DNA of 64,000 bases from an uncultured Propionibacteriaceae bacterium (GTDB taxonomy: Bacteria; Actinomycetota; Actinomycetes; Propionibacteriales; Propionibacteriaceae): NCBI GenBank assembly GCA_945911015.1, contig CAMDZW010000014.1:1-64000 (forward strand), in the 5' to 3' direction. This document shows, in pieces, positions 15,215-23,704 of the stretch. The stretch's first letter is position 1. Every line of letters starts with the position of its first letter. The position numbers were made by a program, and so were the translations under genes. The notes under the pieces are model-generated. The model did not search any database, was not told where the DNA came from, and was given only the letters and a program-made list of their open reading frames with translations.

Positions 15215-16087
15215 TCAACGGGTGAGCCGCATCGTCTGGTGCGAGATCCCGTCCTCGTCGAAACGATCGCCCTCGGCGGCGAATCCGTGGCGGGCATAGA
15301 GATCGACCAGATGTGCCTGCGCGTCGAGGACGAAATCACCGGTGGGCCAACGAATGAGGGCGGCATCGATCAACATGTCGGCCAGACCTCGACCACGATG
15401 CTCGGGTGCTGTGACGACGCGGCTGATCTTGTGGCCACCTTGGATCTCCAACACGCGCGCTGCTGCGATGGTCTCGCCCGACTCCTCCCACCAGAAGTGG
15501 ATCGTGTTCGGCTCCTGGTCGCGTCCGTCGAGGTCCAGGAAGACACATTCCTGCTCCACCACGAAGATCCGGCTCCGCAGTTGGAGGATCGCATAGAGCT
15601 GGGCCGCGGTGAGCTCGGCAAAGGCGGCCGATCGGAGACCGCCATCAGGCGTCTCTGAGGCACGCAGCTGCTCCAGTGCGGGATCAAGAAAGCGACCGAG
15701 CACGGTCACGCGTTGATCGCCGTACCCGAGGGAGTCATAGAAGCCGAGGACGGCAGAGTTGCCGGTTCGCACCATCAGTTGCAGCTTGGGCGCCCCTCGA
15801 TCGCGCAACCAGTCCTCGGCTGCGGCCATCAGACGTCGACCCCAACCTTCGCCCTGGCGCTCCGGCGCCACCGCAAGGTAGTACACCCATCCGCGGTGAC
15901 CATCGAGCCCCACCATCACGCTGCCGACAACATCGTCGCCGTCGTGGGCCACGAGGATGCTGGACGTCGCGCCCTCCACGGCACGTACGGCATCGGCCTG
16001 CGGATCGTTCCACGGCCGGGTCAGCCCAGTGGCTGCCCACAGGGCGAGCACGGCGTCCAGCTCGGAGTCGACGAGTTCGCTGATCAT
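15215..16087 (-). CDS. Double GNAT acetyltransferase (YpeA-like fused to ElaA-like)
   Basis: The 290 residues hold two acetyltransferase domains. Residues 1-140 match YpeA-type proteins (LWAATGLTRPWNDP, VYYLAVAPERQGEGWGRRLM, GNSAVLGFYDSLGY). Residues 150-290 match ElaA-type proteins (LTAAQLYAILQLRSRIFVVE, SRVVTAPEHRGRGLADML). In enterobacteria these are separate proteins of about 140-150 residues each, so this is a fusion. Both acetyl-CoA loops (RQGEGWG and HRGRGLA) look intact. The substrate is unknown. Confidence 0.85.
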   Translation of the reverse strand: MISELVDSELDAVLALWAATGLTRPWNDPQADAVRAVEGATSSILVAHDGDDVVGSVMVGLDGHRGWVYYLAVAPERQGEGWGRRLMAAAEDWLRDRGAPKLQLMVRTGNSAVLGFYDSLGYGDQRVTVLGRFLDPALEQLRASETPDGGLRSAAFAELTAAQLYAILQLRSRIFVVEQECVFLDLDGRDQEPNTIHFWWEESGETIAAARVLEIQGGHKISRVVTAPEHRGRGLADMLIDAALIRWPTGDFVLDAQAHLVDLYARHGFAAEGDRFDEDGISHQTMRLTR

Positions 16088-16106
16088 AATTGGAACATCG
16101 TACGGA

Positions 16107-17678
16107 TCAGCCGTAGAGGGCGCGGCTCATTTCGCTCTCGTGACCCAACCGGTCGTAGGCGGTCACCACATAGGTGTAGTCGCGGCCGGGGACGGCAGTG
16201 GTGTCGAGCCAACGCTCGGGGCGGGCACCACTGGCTCGTACGGTGGCCAACAGGAAGTTGGCGTCGGCCAAGTCGGCTGTGGTGGGCAGCCGACGGCCGT
16301 CGAGCCGCCAGATCGCGTACGAGGCAGGGGTCACCGCTCCGCGGTGGCCCCACACAATCTGCGTGCCGCCGCTGATCCGGCGGGCATGCATCGCCACCGG
16401 GGCCTGCGGGGCCCGACCACCGAGGTGTTCGATCACCGGGATCAACGCAGGACGTGAATAGTGGCGTGACACCACCGACGAGATGGCACCGTCGGCATCC
16501 TCACCGACGTCCTTGGCGCTGAACCACACATCGCCGTCGACCTCTGGATGGTCACGGTTGAAGGTCAGGTGGTTGGCCAGTTCATCCGGGTCGGTGAAGG
16601 CCCCGCTGGTCGACTTGTACGCCGCCTGCCCGATGTAGAGGGCCACATCGGTGTCGGCGACAACATCGGCCCACCACGGGACCAGCGCGGCGTAGTCGGC
16701 AACCTCGAGGCCGAGTTCCCAGTAGATCTGCGGATTGATGTAGTCCAACCAGCCCTCGGTGACCCACTTCCGCGTGTCAGCAGAGATCGCGGTGTACGAC
16801 TCCGTGCCGGCGGTCTGCGAACCGAGCGGGTCAGAACTGGCATTGCGCCAGATCCCGAACGGGCTCACACCGAACTTCACCCACGGCTTGATCCGGTGGA
16901 TCTGGCTCCCCATCTCCTGGATGAGCAGGTCGATGTTGTTGCGCCGCCAGTCGGCGATGTCGTCGAAATCGGCTCCGTGCTCGGCAAAGGTGTCGGCATC
17001 GGGATAGTCCTGATCCTCGACCGGATACGGATAGAAGTAGTCGTCGAAGTGGACACCGTCGATGTCGTACCGAGCGACCGCATCCAGCATGGCCTCCTGG
17101 ACGAACTCGCGGACCTGGGGGATGCCCGGGTTGTAGTAGAGCTTGCCCCCGTAGCCGAAGACCCAATCGGGATGAACTCGTGCCGGATGATCAGCCACGA
17201 GCTGGTCCGGATCGTCCTGCATCGACACCCGATAAGGATTGAACCAGGCATGGAACTCGAGGTTCCTCTTCCTCGCTTCCGAGAGCTGAAAGGCAAGCGG
17301 ATCGTAGCCGGGGTCCTCGCCCTGATTTCCGGTGAGGTACTGCGACCAGGGTTCATGGGGTGAAGGCCAGAACGCATCGGCAGCCGGACGGATCTGGCAG
17401 ATCACCGCGTTGAGATTGAGTCCCCGCGCCAAATCCAACCAAGCAATGAATTCCTCGCGCTGCTCCTCAACCGAAAGGGCGGGGGCGCTGGGCCAGTCGA
17501 TGTTGACCACCGAGGAGATCCACATGGCGCGGAACTGTCGCTTGGGTCGGCCCTGGTCGGTGTCGGCGTGAGCAGGGACAGTGGTCAGCCCAGCGGCGAA
17601 GGCGCCACCAGCGACAGCCGCCCCACCGGACAGACGCAGCAGTGTGCGCCGGTCAATCGGTCCTGCAGCGGACGTCAT
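16107..17678 (-). CDS. Tat-exported GHL10-type glycoside hydrolase (PF02638-like) with C-terminal fibronectin-like domain
   Basis: The product is about 523 residues. A twin-arginine signal (DRRTLLRLSGGAAVAGG, cleavage near AHA) is followed by a GHL10/YngK-like barrel: FRAMWISSVVNIDWP, LDLARGLNLNAVICQIRP, LEFHAWFNPYRVS, IDGVHFDDYFYPYP and VKFGVSPFGIWR. Family members act on peptidoglycan or other glycans; DGVHFDDYFYP probably carries an active-site acid. The last ~100 residues (TQIVWGHRG...YVVTAYDRLGHES) look like a fibronectin III domain. The ATG at 17678 puts the RR motif near residue 12. It stands alone; the gap to the next divergent gene (17679-17888) holds both promoters. Confidence 0.88.
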   Translation of the reverse strand: MTSAAGPIDRRTLLRLSGGAAVAGGAFAAGLTTVPAHADTDQGRPKRQFRAMWISSVVNIDWPSAPALSVEEQREEFIAWLDLARGLNLNAVICQIRPAADAFWPSPHEPWSQYLTGNQGEDPGYDPLAFQLSEARKRNLEFHAWFNPYRVSMQDDPDQLVADHPARVHPDWVFGYGGKLYYNPGIPQVREFVQEAMLDAVARYDIDGVHFDDYFYPYPVEDQDYPDADTFAEHGADFDDIADWRRNNIDLLIQEMGSQIHRIKPWVKFGVSPFGIWRNASSDPLGSQTAGTESYTAISADTRKWVTEGWLDYINPQIYWELGLEVADYAALVPWWADVVADTDVALYIGQAAYKSTSGAFTDPDELANHLTFNRDHPEVDGDVWFSAKDVGEDADGAISSVVSRHYSRPALIPVIEHLGGRAPQAPVAMHARRISGGTQIVWGHRGAVTPASYAIWRLDGRRLPTTADLADANFLLATVRASGARPERWLDTTAVPGRDYTYVVTAYDRLGHESEMSRALYG

Positions 17679-17888
17679 CGGGCCCTCCTTCAGCAGACAC
17701 AACGGCCCCACAGCCGCAGCGACCTCTCAATCTAGCGACCCGGGCGGGTCAGCTCAAGGTCGGGACCACTGTTTGAGCCACAGCCATTGCCACACGTCCC
17801 AGACCCTGACATGATCGAACGCGTCCACCGACAAGCACGGCGGCTTTCTCGTAAGACAGCGCCGTGCGCACGAGGAGGTATCGGAAAC

Positions 17889-19454
17889 ATGGGTGAAGAC
17901 GTGATCGACACATTGGTGTCGGTCGGGATCAAGATCCTTGTGGCTCTGGTCATTCTGGCCGTCACATGGCTGGTCGCCATTGGGGTTCGCAAGGGGATCT
18001 CGGCCCTGGTCAAACGGGTGAAATTCCTGCAACGCACGGGGAACGACGGACAGTCACTCGGTGAATCCGTCGGAAAGATCGCTGCACTGCTCGTGTGGTT
18101 GTTGGGCCTTGTCGCAGTCCTGCAATGGTTCAACCTCGGCGAGGTCGTCGCCCCGATCCAGACGATGCTCAACAGCGTCCTGGCCTTCCTGCCAAATCTG
18201 CTCGGCGCCATCTTGGTGTTCATTGTCGGCGCACTGCTGGCCAAGGTTGCCCGTCAGCTGATTGAAGCCGCGCTCCGCGCACTTCCGCTCGACAAGTGGC
18301 TCGGCAAGGCCGGCGCCGCGACGAATCCTGACCGCGAAAGCCACCTGCCCGGCACCGCTCCTTCACCTGCGGCCCCGCCCGCACCAGCCGCTCCGGCCAC
18401 GCCGAACCCGGCGCCCTTCCCGGGCCAGGCCGGTCAGCCCGGTCAGTTCCAGGGTCAGGCCCCGCAGGGTCAGGGCCAGCAGGGTCAGGGCCAGCAGGGT
18501 CAGGGCCAGCAGGGTCAGGGCCAGCAGGGTCCCGGCCAGTTCCAGCCGCAGGGTCATCCGGGTCAGTTCCAGGGCCAGCCGCAGTTCCAGGGCCAGGCAC
18601 CTCAGCAGCCCACTGCACCGGCCCCGCAGGGAACCGCAGCTCGCATTGCCCATCTGGTCGGCACCGTCGTGTACGCCCTGATCCTCATCGTGGTGACCAT
18701 CGCCGCACTGCAGGTGCTCGGCATCTCCGCGATCTCCGCTCCGGCCAGCGCCATGCTGACCAGCATCTTCGACGCTGTGCCGCGGATCGTGGCTGCGCTG
18801 CTGTTGGTCGGTCTTGGGGTGCTGATTGCGAAGTTCCTCGGCGATCTGGTCCGCCAGTTGCTCGAGGGCATCGGCGCTGACAAGGCGCTCGCCTCGGCCC
18901 AGGTCCTTCCCGACGGCACGAAGGCCTCGACCATCGTGGCCCGCGTCGTGCAAGTTGCCGTGGTGCTGTTCTTCGCCGTGATGGCCGCGCAGACACTCGC
19001 CTTCCCGCAGATCACCGACATTCTGCAGCAGATCCTCACCCTCGGTGGTCAGGTGCTGTTCGGTGGCGTGATCATCGCCGCCGGGTTCTTCCTCGGTGGC
19101 CTGATCCAGCGTCTGATGGGCAAGGGCATGGCGACGACCGTGATCAAGTACGTCACGATCGTGCTGTTCGCCGCGATGGGTCTGAAGGCGATGGGCATCG
19201 CCGACTCGATCATCGAGCTCGGCTTCGGTGCAGTCGTGGTTGGCGGCGCACTCGCCGCAGCCCTGGCCTTCGGCCTGGGTGGCCGGGACGCTGCTTCCCG
19301 TACGTTGTCCAAGATCGAGCACAAGGCCGAAGAGGCGGAGAAGGAGAAGGAGAAGGAAGAGGCTGCCGCCGCAGCCGCACCAGCTCCTGCTGCTGCTCCT
19401 CCGGCACCCCAGGCGCCTGAGGCTCCGGGCCCTGAGGATGGTCCGACAGTCTGA
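17889..19454 (+). CDS. Mechanosensitive-channel-like protein with TM-helix repeats and Gly/Gln-rich linker
   Basis: This 521-residue protein starts at an ATG after a GAGGAGG ribosome site. It has about seven to eight hydrophobic helices in two blocks typical of the conserved TM-helix repeat (PF05552-like): LPNLLGAILVFIVGALLAK and VPRIVAALLLVGLGVLIAK. It ends with FGLGGRDAASRTLSK and a charged, Ala/Pro-rich tail. A ~100-residue Pro/Gln/Gly linker between the blocks contains GQGQQ repeats. No MscS pore domain is visible, so it is probably a membrane scaffold or channel-related protein such as CmpX. A hairpin terminator follows. Confidence 0.82.
   Translation: MGEDVIDTLVSVGIKILVALVILAVTWLVAIGVRKGISALVKRVKFLQRTGNDGQSLGESVGKIAALLVWLLGLVAVLQWFNLGEVVAPIQTMLNSVLAFLPNLLGAILVFIVGALLAKVARQLIEAALRALPLDKWLGKAGAATNPDRESHLPGTAPSPAAPPAPAAPATPNPAPFPGQAGQPGQFQGQAPQGQGQQGQGQQGQGQQGQGQQGPGQFQPQGHPGQFQGQPQFQGQAPQQPTAPAPQGTAARIAHLVGTVVYALILIVVTIAALQVLGISAISAPASAMLTSIFDAVPRIVAALLLVGLGVLIAKFLGDLVRQLLEGIGADKALASAQVLPDGTKASTIVARVVQVAVVLFFAVMAAQTLAFPQITDILQQILTLGGQVLFGGVIIAAGFFLGGLIQRLMGKGMATTVIKYVTIVLFAAMGLKAMGIADSIIELGFGAVVVGGALAAALAFGLGGRDAASRTLSKIEHKAEEAEKEKEKEEAAAAAAPAPAAAPPAPQAPEAPGPEDGPTV
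18468..18527 (+). repeat. Four perfect 15-bp tandem repeats coding for GQGQQ
   Basis: The unit GGTCAGGGCCAGCAG is repeated four times without change inside the linker of the TM-helix protein, in frame (GQGQQ each). Identical DNA copies suggest recent slippage or homogenisation, and copy number may vary between strains. Degenerate Gln/Gly-rich sequence flanks both sides. Confidence 0.9.
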
Positions 19455-19464
19455 GCCAATCCTC

Positions 19465-19501
19465 AACGACCCGCATCTCCTCGTGAGATGCGGGTCGTTT
19501 G
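19465..19501. terminator. Bidirectional hairpin terminator
   Basis: A perfect 15-bp stem (AACGACCCGCATCTC and its complement) has a 5-nt loop and is followed by TTGGGTT. It lies 10 bp after the TM-helix gene and three bases from the end of the convergent small gene, so it can serve both. Confidence 0.8.
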
Positions 19502-19504
19502 GGT

Positions 19505-19771
19505 TCAGGTGTCAGTTCCGTCGACCTCTGTGCGCCTGAGCTGCCATTCTGCCCAGACATTCTCCGGATCGAGGTCGGCATATCCGCGGCTTGCAGCCAT
19601 GGCGTCACCCATCGACCGAGGCATCATCATGGCCACGGCATTATCACGGATCTCGACGACCTCGTCCTCGGTCAGGGGCGCGCCCCTCTCCTGCTCACTC
19701 GCCGTCAGGATCGCGATCAGCGGCGGGATGAAGGTCGGGACAAGATCCTCGTCACTCTGCTCAGTTGCCAT
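19505..19771 (-). CDS. Conserved small hypothetical protein (88 aa)
   Basis: The predicted 88 residues start at an ATG at 19771. FIPPLIAILTASEQERGAPL is followed by TEDEVVEIRDNAVAMMM, GYADLDPENVWAEWQLRR and a short acidic tail. The pattern (helical, no signal or membrane segment) resembles a small conserved bacterial family whose function I do not know. It is preceded by about 200 bp of repeat-rich non-coding DNA. An alternative ATG three codons upstream (19780) is possible. Confidence 0.65.
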   Translation of the reverse strand: MATEQSDEDLVPTFIPPLIAILTASEQERGAPLTEDEVVEIRDNAVAMMMPRSMGDAMAASRGYADLDPENVWAEWQLRRTEVDGTDT

Positions 19772-19799
19772 GAAACCCATGCTGCCAGACGCTCCCGCG

Positions 19800-19859
19800 G
19801 AGGCCAGCACGTACAGATGCTGCCCAGCATGCCTGCGGCGGTGGGCTGCCCCACACCGG
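19800..19859. repeat. Dispersed intergenic palindromic element, copy B
   Basis: This ~60-bp stretch begins GAGGCCAGCAC and contains CCAGCATGCCT and GCTGCCCCACAC. It aligns end to end with copy C (25693-25752) and more loosely with copy A (3367-3425). The inverted arms are less well kept than in copy C. Confidence 0.6.
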
Positions 19860-19877
19860 AAGGGGCTGGTCCGCGCC

Positions 19878-19921
19878 GGGATGTGCTGGCCTTGGCAGCG
19901 GGATGTGCTGGCCTTGGCAGC
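19878..19921. repeat. 22-bp tandem duplication
   Basis: Two identical adjacent 22-bp units occur in the gap, each running GGGATGTGCTGG then CCTTGGCAGC. They share TGCTGGCC with the neighbouring dispersed element, so they may be decay products of it. Confidence 0.85.
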
Positions 19922-19973
19922 GGGGAGGCCGGATGAGTTGCAGAAGCAGCCTGGACGCGCAGGTGGTGCGGCC

Positions 19974-20261
19974 TCAGTCGTGAGGGACGACCAGGTCGGC
20001 CCACTCCGGATGGGTCTCGATGTAGCGCCGAACGTAGGAGCACGACGGCAGCACCTGGAGACCTTCGTCCCGGGTGGCGGCGAGCCCTGCCCGTACGACG
20101 ATGGCGGCAAGTCCGCGTCCGCCGTACTCGGGATTGATCTCGGTGTGGTGGAAGTTCCGCACCCGGCGGCGGTCATCGAATTCGGCGAAGCCGACCACGA
20201 CGCCATCGACGCTGATCTCGAAGCGGTCAGGGTCAGTCCTGCGCTCGACAGTTTCACTCAT
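19974..20261 (-). CDS. Small GNAT-like N-acetyltransferase (YjdJ type)
   Basis: The 95-residue protein has the minimal GNAT core of this subfamily: FEISVDGVVVGFAEF, then FHHTEINPEYGGRGLAAIVV (the acetyl-CoA loop) and LPSCSYVRRYIETHPEW, the characteristic end. I placed the start at the ATG at 20261 because family members begin just before the first strand. It is divergent from the pirin gene with a 29-bp gap. The substrate is unknown. Confidence 0.88.
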   Translation of the reverse strand: MSETVERRTDPDRFEISVDGVVVGFAEFDDRRRVRNFHHTEINPEYGGRGLAAIVVRAGLAATRDEGLQVLPSCSYVRRYIETHPEWADLVVPHD

Positions 20262-20290
20262 GGCGATAGCCTGCCACCGGAGGAGGCGTG

Positions 20291-21205
20291 ATGACTGCAC
20301 CACAGATCCTGACGGCGCGGGATGTCCCGCTGGGCGGTGTCCGAGCGATCACCGTACGACGCACGCTGCCGCACCGGGAGCGGTCCCGCATCGGCGCCTG
20401 GTGTTTCGTCGATCACTACGGGCCGCACGACGTGACGACCGGTCACGGCATGGATGTTGCGCCCCATCCGCACACCGGTCTGCAGACCCTGTCGTGGCTG
20501 TTCGACGGCATGATCGAGCACCGCGACAGTGGTGGGGTGTTGGCCACCGTACGACCCGGCGAGGCGAACCTGATGACCGCCGGTCGCGGCGTCTGCCACT
20601 CCGAGGTGACCATGCCCGAGACGACCGTCCTGCACGGCGTCCAGCTGTGGATTGCGCTGCCGGACCACGCTCGCAACACCACCCGCGCCTTCGAGCATCA
20701 TGTGAGCAGCGCGGTTCGGCTGCCCGACGATGCCGGTACCGCCCGAGTGTTCGCCGGCAGCCTGGCCGGAGTGGGCAGTTCACCGATCACCCTGCACACC
20801 CCGCTGGTCGGCGCCCAGCTCGACCTCGTCCCGTACGGGACAGTGTCACTCGAGTTGGACGAGACCTTCGAATACGGCATCCTGCTCGACCGGGGCGCAG
20901 TGTCGCTCGGTGACACCTCACTCGGCCACGGCGACCTGGCCTGTTTCGACCCGGGCCAGCACAGCCTGGAGCTGGCGGCGGGGGCCGAGGGCGCACGGGT
21001 GGTGCTGCTGGGAGGTGCCCCCTTCGACGAGCCGATCATCATGTGGTGGAACTTCGTCGGCCGCACCCACGACGAGATCGTTGCCCACCGCGAGGCATGG
21101 CAGAACGAGAGCACACGATTTGGCCGGGTCGACGGCTACGTCGGCACACCTCAGCGGTTGCTGGCGCCACCGATGCCCGAAGTACGCCTGCGGCCGCGAA
21201 CCTAG
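20291..21205 (+). CDS. Pirin-family bicupin protein
   Basis: The 304-residue protein has the pirin metal site in its first cupin: H59 and H61 in HPHTGLQT, then H103 and E105 in CHSEV. The pirin signature FVDHYGPHDV is present and the second cupin occupies the C-terminal half. Bacterial pirins are metal-binding proteins, some with quercetin 2,3-dioxygenase activity. I took the ATG at 20291 (GGAGGC ribosome site) over the adjacent GTG at 20288. Confidence 0.9.
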   Translation: MTAPQILTARDVPLGGVRAITVRRTLPHRERSRIGAWCFVDHYGPHDVTTGHGMDVAPHPHTGLQTLSWLFDGMIEHRDSGGVLATVRPGEANLMTAGRGVCHSEVTMPETTVLHGVQLWIALPDHARNTTRAFEHHVSSAVRLPDDAGTARVFAGSLAGVGSSPITLHTPLVGAQLDLVPYGTVSLELDETFEYGILLDRGAVSLGDTSLGHGDLACFDPGQHSLELAAGAEGARVVLLGGAPFDEPIIMWWNFVGRTHDEIVAHREAWQNESTRFGRVDGYVGTPQRLLAPPMPEVRLRPRT

Positions 21206-21241
21206 CAGTCACGCCGCTACCAACGTCCTGGCCGGGTCCAT

Positions 21242-21685
21242 CTAGATTCGGTGGGGGCCGGGACCTTCTTCGGCGAGGGTGTCCTCAGGGTTGAGCAGCG
21301 AGCAGGACTTCATCGACAGGCACCCACAGCCGATGCACCCGTTGAGTTCACGTTCGAGCCGTTCGATCTGGAGTCGTCGCTGTTCCAGGGTGGCCCGCCA
21401 GGTGGTGGAGACCTTGCGCCAGTCGGACGTGCTGGGGCGCCGATCGTGCGGCAGGGTCCGGAAGGCTTCCTCGACATCGGTCAGCGGGATGCCCAACCGC
21501 TTGGCCACCACGATGAGGGAGATCCGCCGCACCATGTGTCGGGCATAGCGCCGCTGATTGCCGAGGGTCCGTTCGGCCGAGATCAGACCGAGCTGTTCGT
21601 AGTAGTGGAGCGCGGACTTCGCGACTCCGGTCCGGGCGGCCACCTCGCCGATGCTGAGCGAGTCGTCGGGATCGATGTCATGCAC
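21242..21685 (-). CDS. soxR: Redox-sensitive MerR-family regulator SoxR
   Basis: The 147-residue protein has a MerR-type winged helix (SIGEVAARTGVAKSALHYYE) and the hallmark [2Fe-2S] cysteine cluster CIGCGCLSMKSC (C-x2-C-x-C-x5-C) near residue 120, followed by LLNPED. SoxR senses redox-cycling compounds through its cluster. A SoxR-box-like palindrome sits in its own promoter. No soxS-like gene is adjacent, as expected in actinobacteria. Confidence 0.92.
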   Translation of the reverse strand: MHDIDPDDSLSIGEVAARTGVAKSALHYYEQLGLISAERTLGNQRRYARHMVRRISLIVVAKRLGIPLTDVEEAFRTLPHDRRPSTSDWRKVSTTWRATLEQRRLQIERLERELNGCIGCGCLSMKSCSLLNPEDTLAEEGPGPHRI

Positions 21686-21708
21686 CCCGCCATCCTCGCC
21701 GACCGTCG

Positions 21709-21737
21709 ATAAAATCTCAACTCTACTTGAGTTTCAA
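21709..21737 (-). promoter_or_regulatory. soxR promoter with SoxR box in the spacer
   Basis: Read on the minus strand, a TTGAAA -35 element (21732-21737) and a TTTTAT -10 element (21709-21714) are separated by 17 bp. That spacer contains CTCAAGTAGAGTTGAG (21716-21731), an inverted repeat of the SoxR-box type. This is the MerR-family arrangement, so autoregulation of soxR is likely. The divergent kinase gene could also be affected. Confidence 0.65.
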
Positions 21738-21771
21738 GCTTCTCATTGACGACGTGCCGTAGGTTGACCCC

Positions 21772-22974
21772 ATGCGCTTTGACGTGGCGGCCGGGATGGG
21801 CCTGTTCCTGGCCAGCGTGATGAGCATCGGCCTGACCACGGTGATCAATCCGGCCATCCCTCCGGCTGACCGTCTCGGTTGGGCGCTGCTGTTCAGCGCC
21901 CTGATGACCGTGCCGTTGATCTGGCGACGACGGTTCCCGGTCGTTGTGGCGATCATTGTCTGCACCTCGTACTTCGTGTCGATGACAGTGGAGGCGCCGG
22001 AGTGGTTCGTCAGCCAGATCGCGCTGTTCGTGGCGATCTACACCATCGGCGCGGTCAGCACCGACCGTCGCAGGGCCACCCTCGCCCGGGCCCTGATCAT
22101 CGTCGGCATGGGGGTGTGGTTGCTGGTCAACACGTTTCGGGCCGCGGACCAGGGTGGCGAACCGGCAGTCGTGATGACGCCCCATGTTGCGTCGGTCCTA
22201 TTGACCTGGTTGATGAATGCGGCCTACTTCGGCGGAGCGTTCGTGCTGGGTGACATGGCATGGCGGGCCACGCGGCAGCGGGAGCTGCTGCTGGAACGTA
22301 CGCATGAGCTCGAGACTGAGCGGGAGATCACGGCCACCCAGGCCGTCACCCTGGATCGGGTCCGGATCGCTCGTGAGCTCCACGATGTCGTTGCCCACCA
22401 CGTTTCGGCGATGGGAGTGCAGGCCGGTGCTGCCCGCATCATGGTGGATCGCGATCCTGACGCCGCCCGCAACGCCCTGATGGTGATCGAGGAGTCGAGT
22501 CGGACGGCGATCGCCGAACTCCACCACCTCCTGGACACCTTGCGCACTGACCCGGAGGCCGCGGCCACGGATGCGCCGTCCACCCTCACCCTCGATCGGC
22601 TCGACCATCTGGCACAGACCATGACGGCCTCGGGGACGCCGACCACCCTCGTGGTCATCGGTGAGGCCGAGCCGGTGCCGGACCTGGTCCAGGTCAATCT
22701 CTATCGGATCGCCCAGGAAGCGTTGACCAATGTGCGGCGCCATGCTGGTCCGGATGCGACCGTCGAGATGCGCCTACGTCACGACCCCGGCTTCGTCGAA
22801 CTGGAAGTCACCAACACCGGCCGGCTGGTGCTGACCGTCCAACCAGGACTGGGACAACTCGGGATGAGGGAGCGGATGACAGCATCGGGTGGCCGCCTCG
22901 AGGCACGTCCACTGCGCGACGGCGGATTCCTCGTCCGGGCGACGGTGCCGCTCACCAGTCGGGTGCCAGCATGA
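21772..22974 (+). CDS. Two-component sensor histidine kinase (HisKA_3 type)
   Basis: The 400-residue protein has four to five N-terminal transmembrane helices (about residues 5-170). A HisKA_3 dimerisation domain follows with the phosphate-accepting His at residue 204 (RIARELHDVVAHH), then a HATPase_c domain (VNLYRIAQEALTNVRRHAG, GQLGMRERMTASGG). There is no extracytoplasmic sensor domain, as in intramembrane-sensing kinases. The response-regulator gene overlaps its end by four bases, and an ABC exporter follows. The system probably senses a cell-envelope signal and controls that exporter. Confidence 0.92.
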   Translation: MRFDVAAGMGLFLASVMSIGLTTVINPAIPPADRLGWALLFSALMTVPLIWRRRFPVVVAIIVCTSYFVSMTVEAPEWFVSQIALFVAIYTIGAVSTDRRRATLARALIIVGMGVWLLVNTFRAADQGGEPAVVMTPHVASVLLTWLMNAAYFGGAFVLGDMAWRATRQRELLLERTHELETEREITATQAVTLDRVRIARELHDVVAHHVSAMGVQAGAARIMVDRDPDAARNALMVIEESSRTAIAELHHLLDTLRTDPEAAATDAPSTLTLDRLDHLAQTMTASGTPTTLVVIGEAEPVPDLVQVNLYRIAQEALTNVRRHAGPDATVEMRLRHDPGFVELEVTNTGRLVLTVQPGLGQLGMRERMTASGGRLEARPLRDGGFLVRATVPLTSRVPA

Positions 22975-23600
22975 CACGCGTGTTGCTGGTCGACGACCAC
23001 GCCGCCGTACGAGCTGGGTTCGCCATGATCCTCGGTGCCGCAGGTTTCGAGATCGTCGGTCAGGCCGCGGACGGGCGGGAGGCGGTGACGCTGGCCGCCT
23101 CGCTGAATCCGGACGTGATCCTGATGGACGTCCAGATGCCGGAGCTCGACGGGATCAGTGCCACCCAGGAGATCCTTGCTGGTGCAGGGAATCCGGCGAT
23201 CGTGGTCGTGACGACCTTCGATGATGACGACCATCTGTTCGCTGCGCTCGATGCCGGTGCGAGTGGGTTCCTGCTCAAGACAGCTGGGCCGGAGGACCTG
23301 ATCCATGCCGTACGAGTGGTGGCCGCCGGCGACGCCCTGTTGGCGCCAGCTGTGACCCGTCGGGTGATCGCACGCCATTCCGGGACAGCCTTGGCCGCGC
23401 CCGTCCCGGTAGACCTGACCGACCGGGAACGTGATGTGCTCCATCTGCTCGCCCAGGCGATGAGCAATGCCGAGATCGCGGCAGAGCTCGTCATTGGCGA
23501 GGCGACGGTGAAGACCCACGTCTCGAACGTCCTGCTGAAGCTCGGCGCCCGGGACCGGGTTGCAGCCGCTGTCTGGGCTCATCGCCACGGGATGGGCTGA
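22971..23600 (+). CDS. LuxR/NarL-family response regulator
   Basis: The 209-residue protein has a receiver domain with the phospho-acceptor Asp53 (DVILMDVQMPELDG) and the Thr/Lys switch region (VVTTFDDDDH, GFLLKTAG). A C-terminal LuxR helix-turn-helix follows (LTDRERDVLHLLAQAMSNAE, ATVKTHVSNVLLKLGA). It is translationally coupled to the kinase and upstream of the NatAB-like transporter. Confidence 0.93.
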   Translation: MTRVLLVDDHAAVRAGFAMILGAAGFEIVGQAADGREAVTLAASLNPDVILMDVQMPELDGISATQEILAGAGNPAIVVVTTFDDDDHLFAALDAGASGFLLKTAGPEDLIHAVRVVAAGDALLAPAVTRRVIARHSGTALAAPVPVDLTDRERDVLHLLAQAMSNAEIAAELVIGEATVKTHVSNVLLKLGARDRVAAAVWAHRHGMG

Positions 23601-23704
23601 GGGTCTCTCCCCCGTACGACGGAGGCGCAGGTTCCACCTGTGGCCGGATGTGTCGGGCGCGGCCCGTCGCTACGGTTGAGGCAGTCGAACAGAACGGGGT
23701 GCCC

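Noticed and set aside
18421..18600. Possible CRISPR-like repeat array
   Set aside because: Units are 15 bp, contiguous, without spacers, in frame, and encode a Gln/Gly linker.
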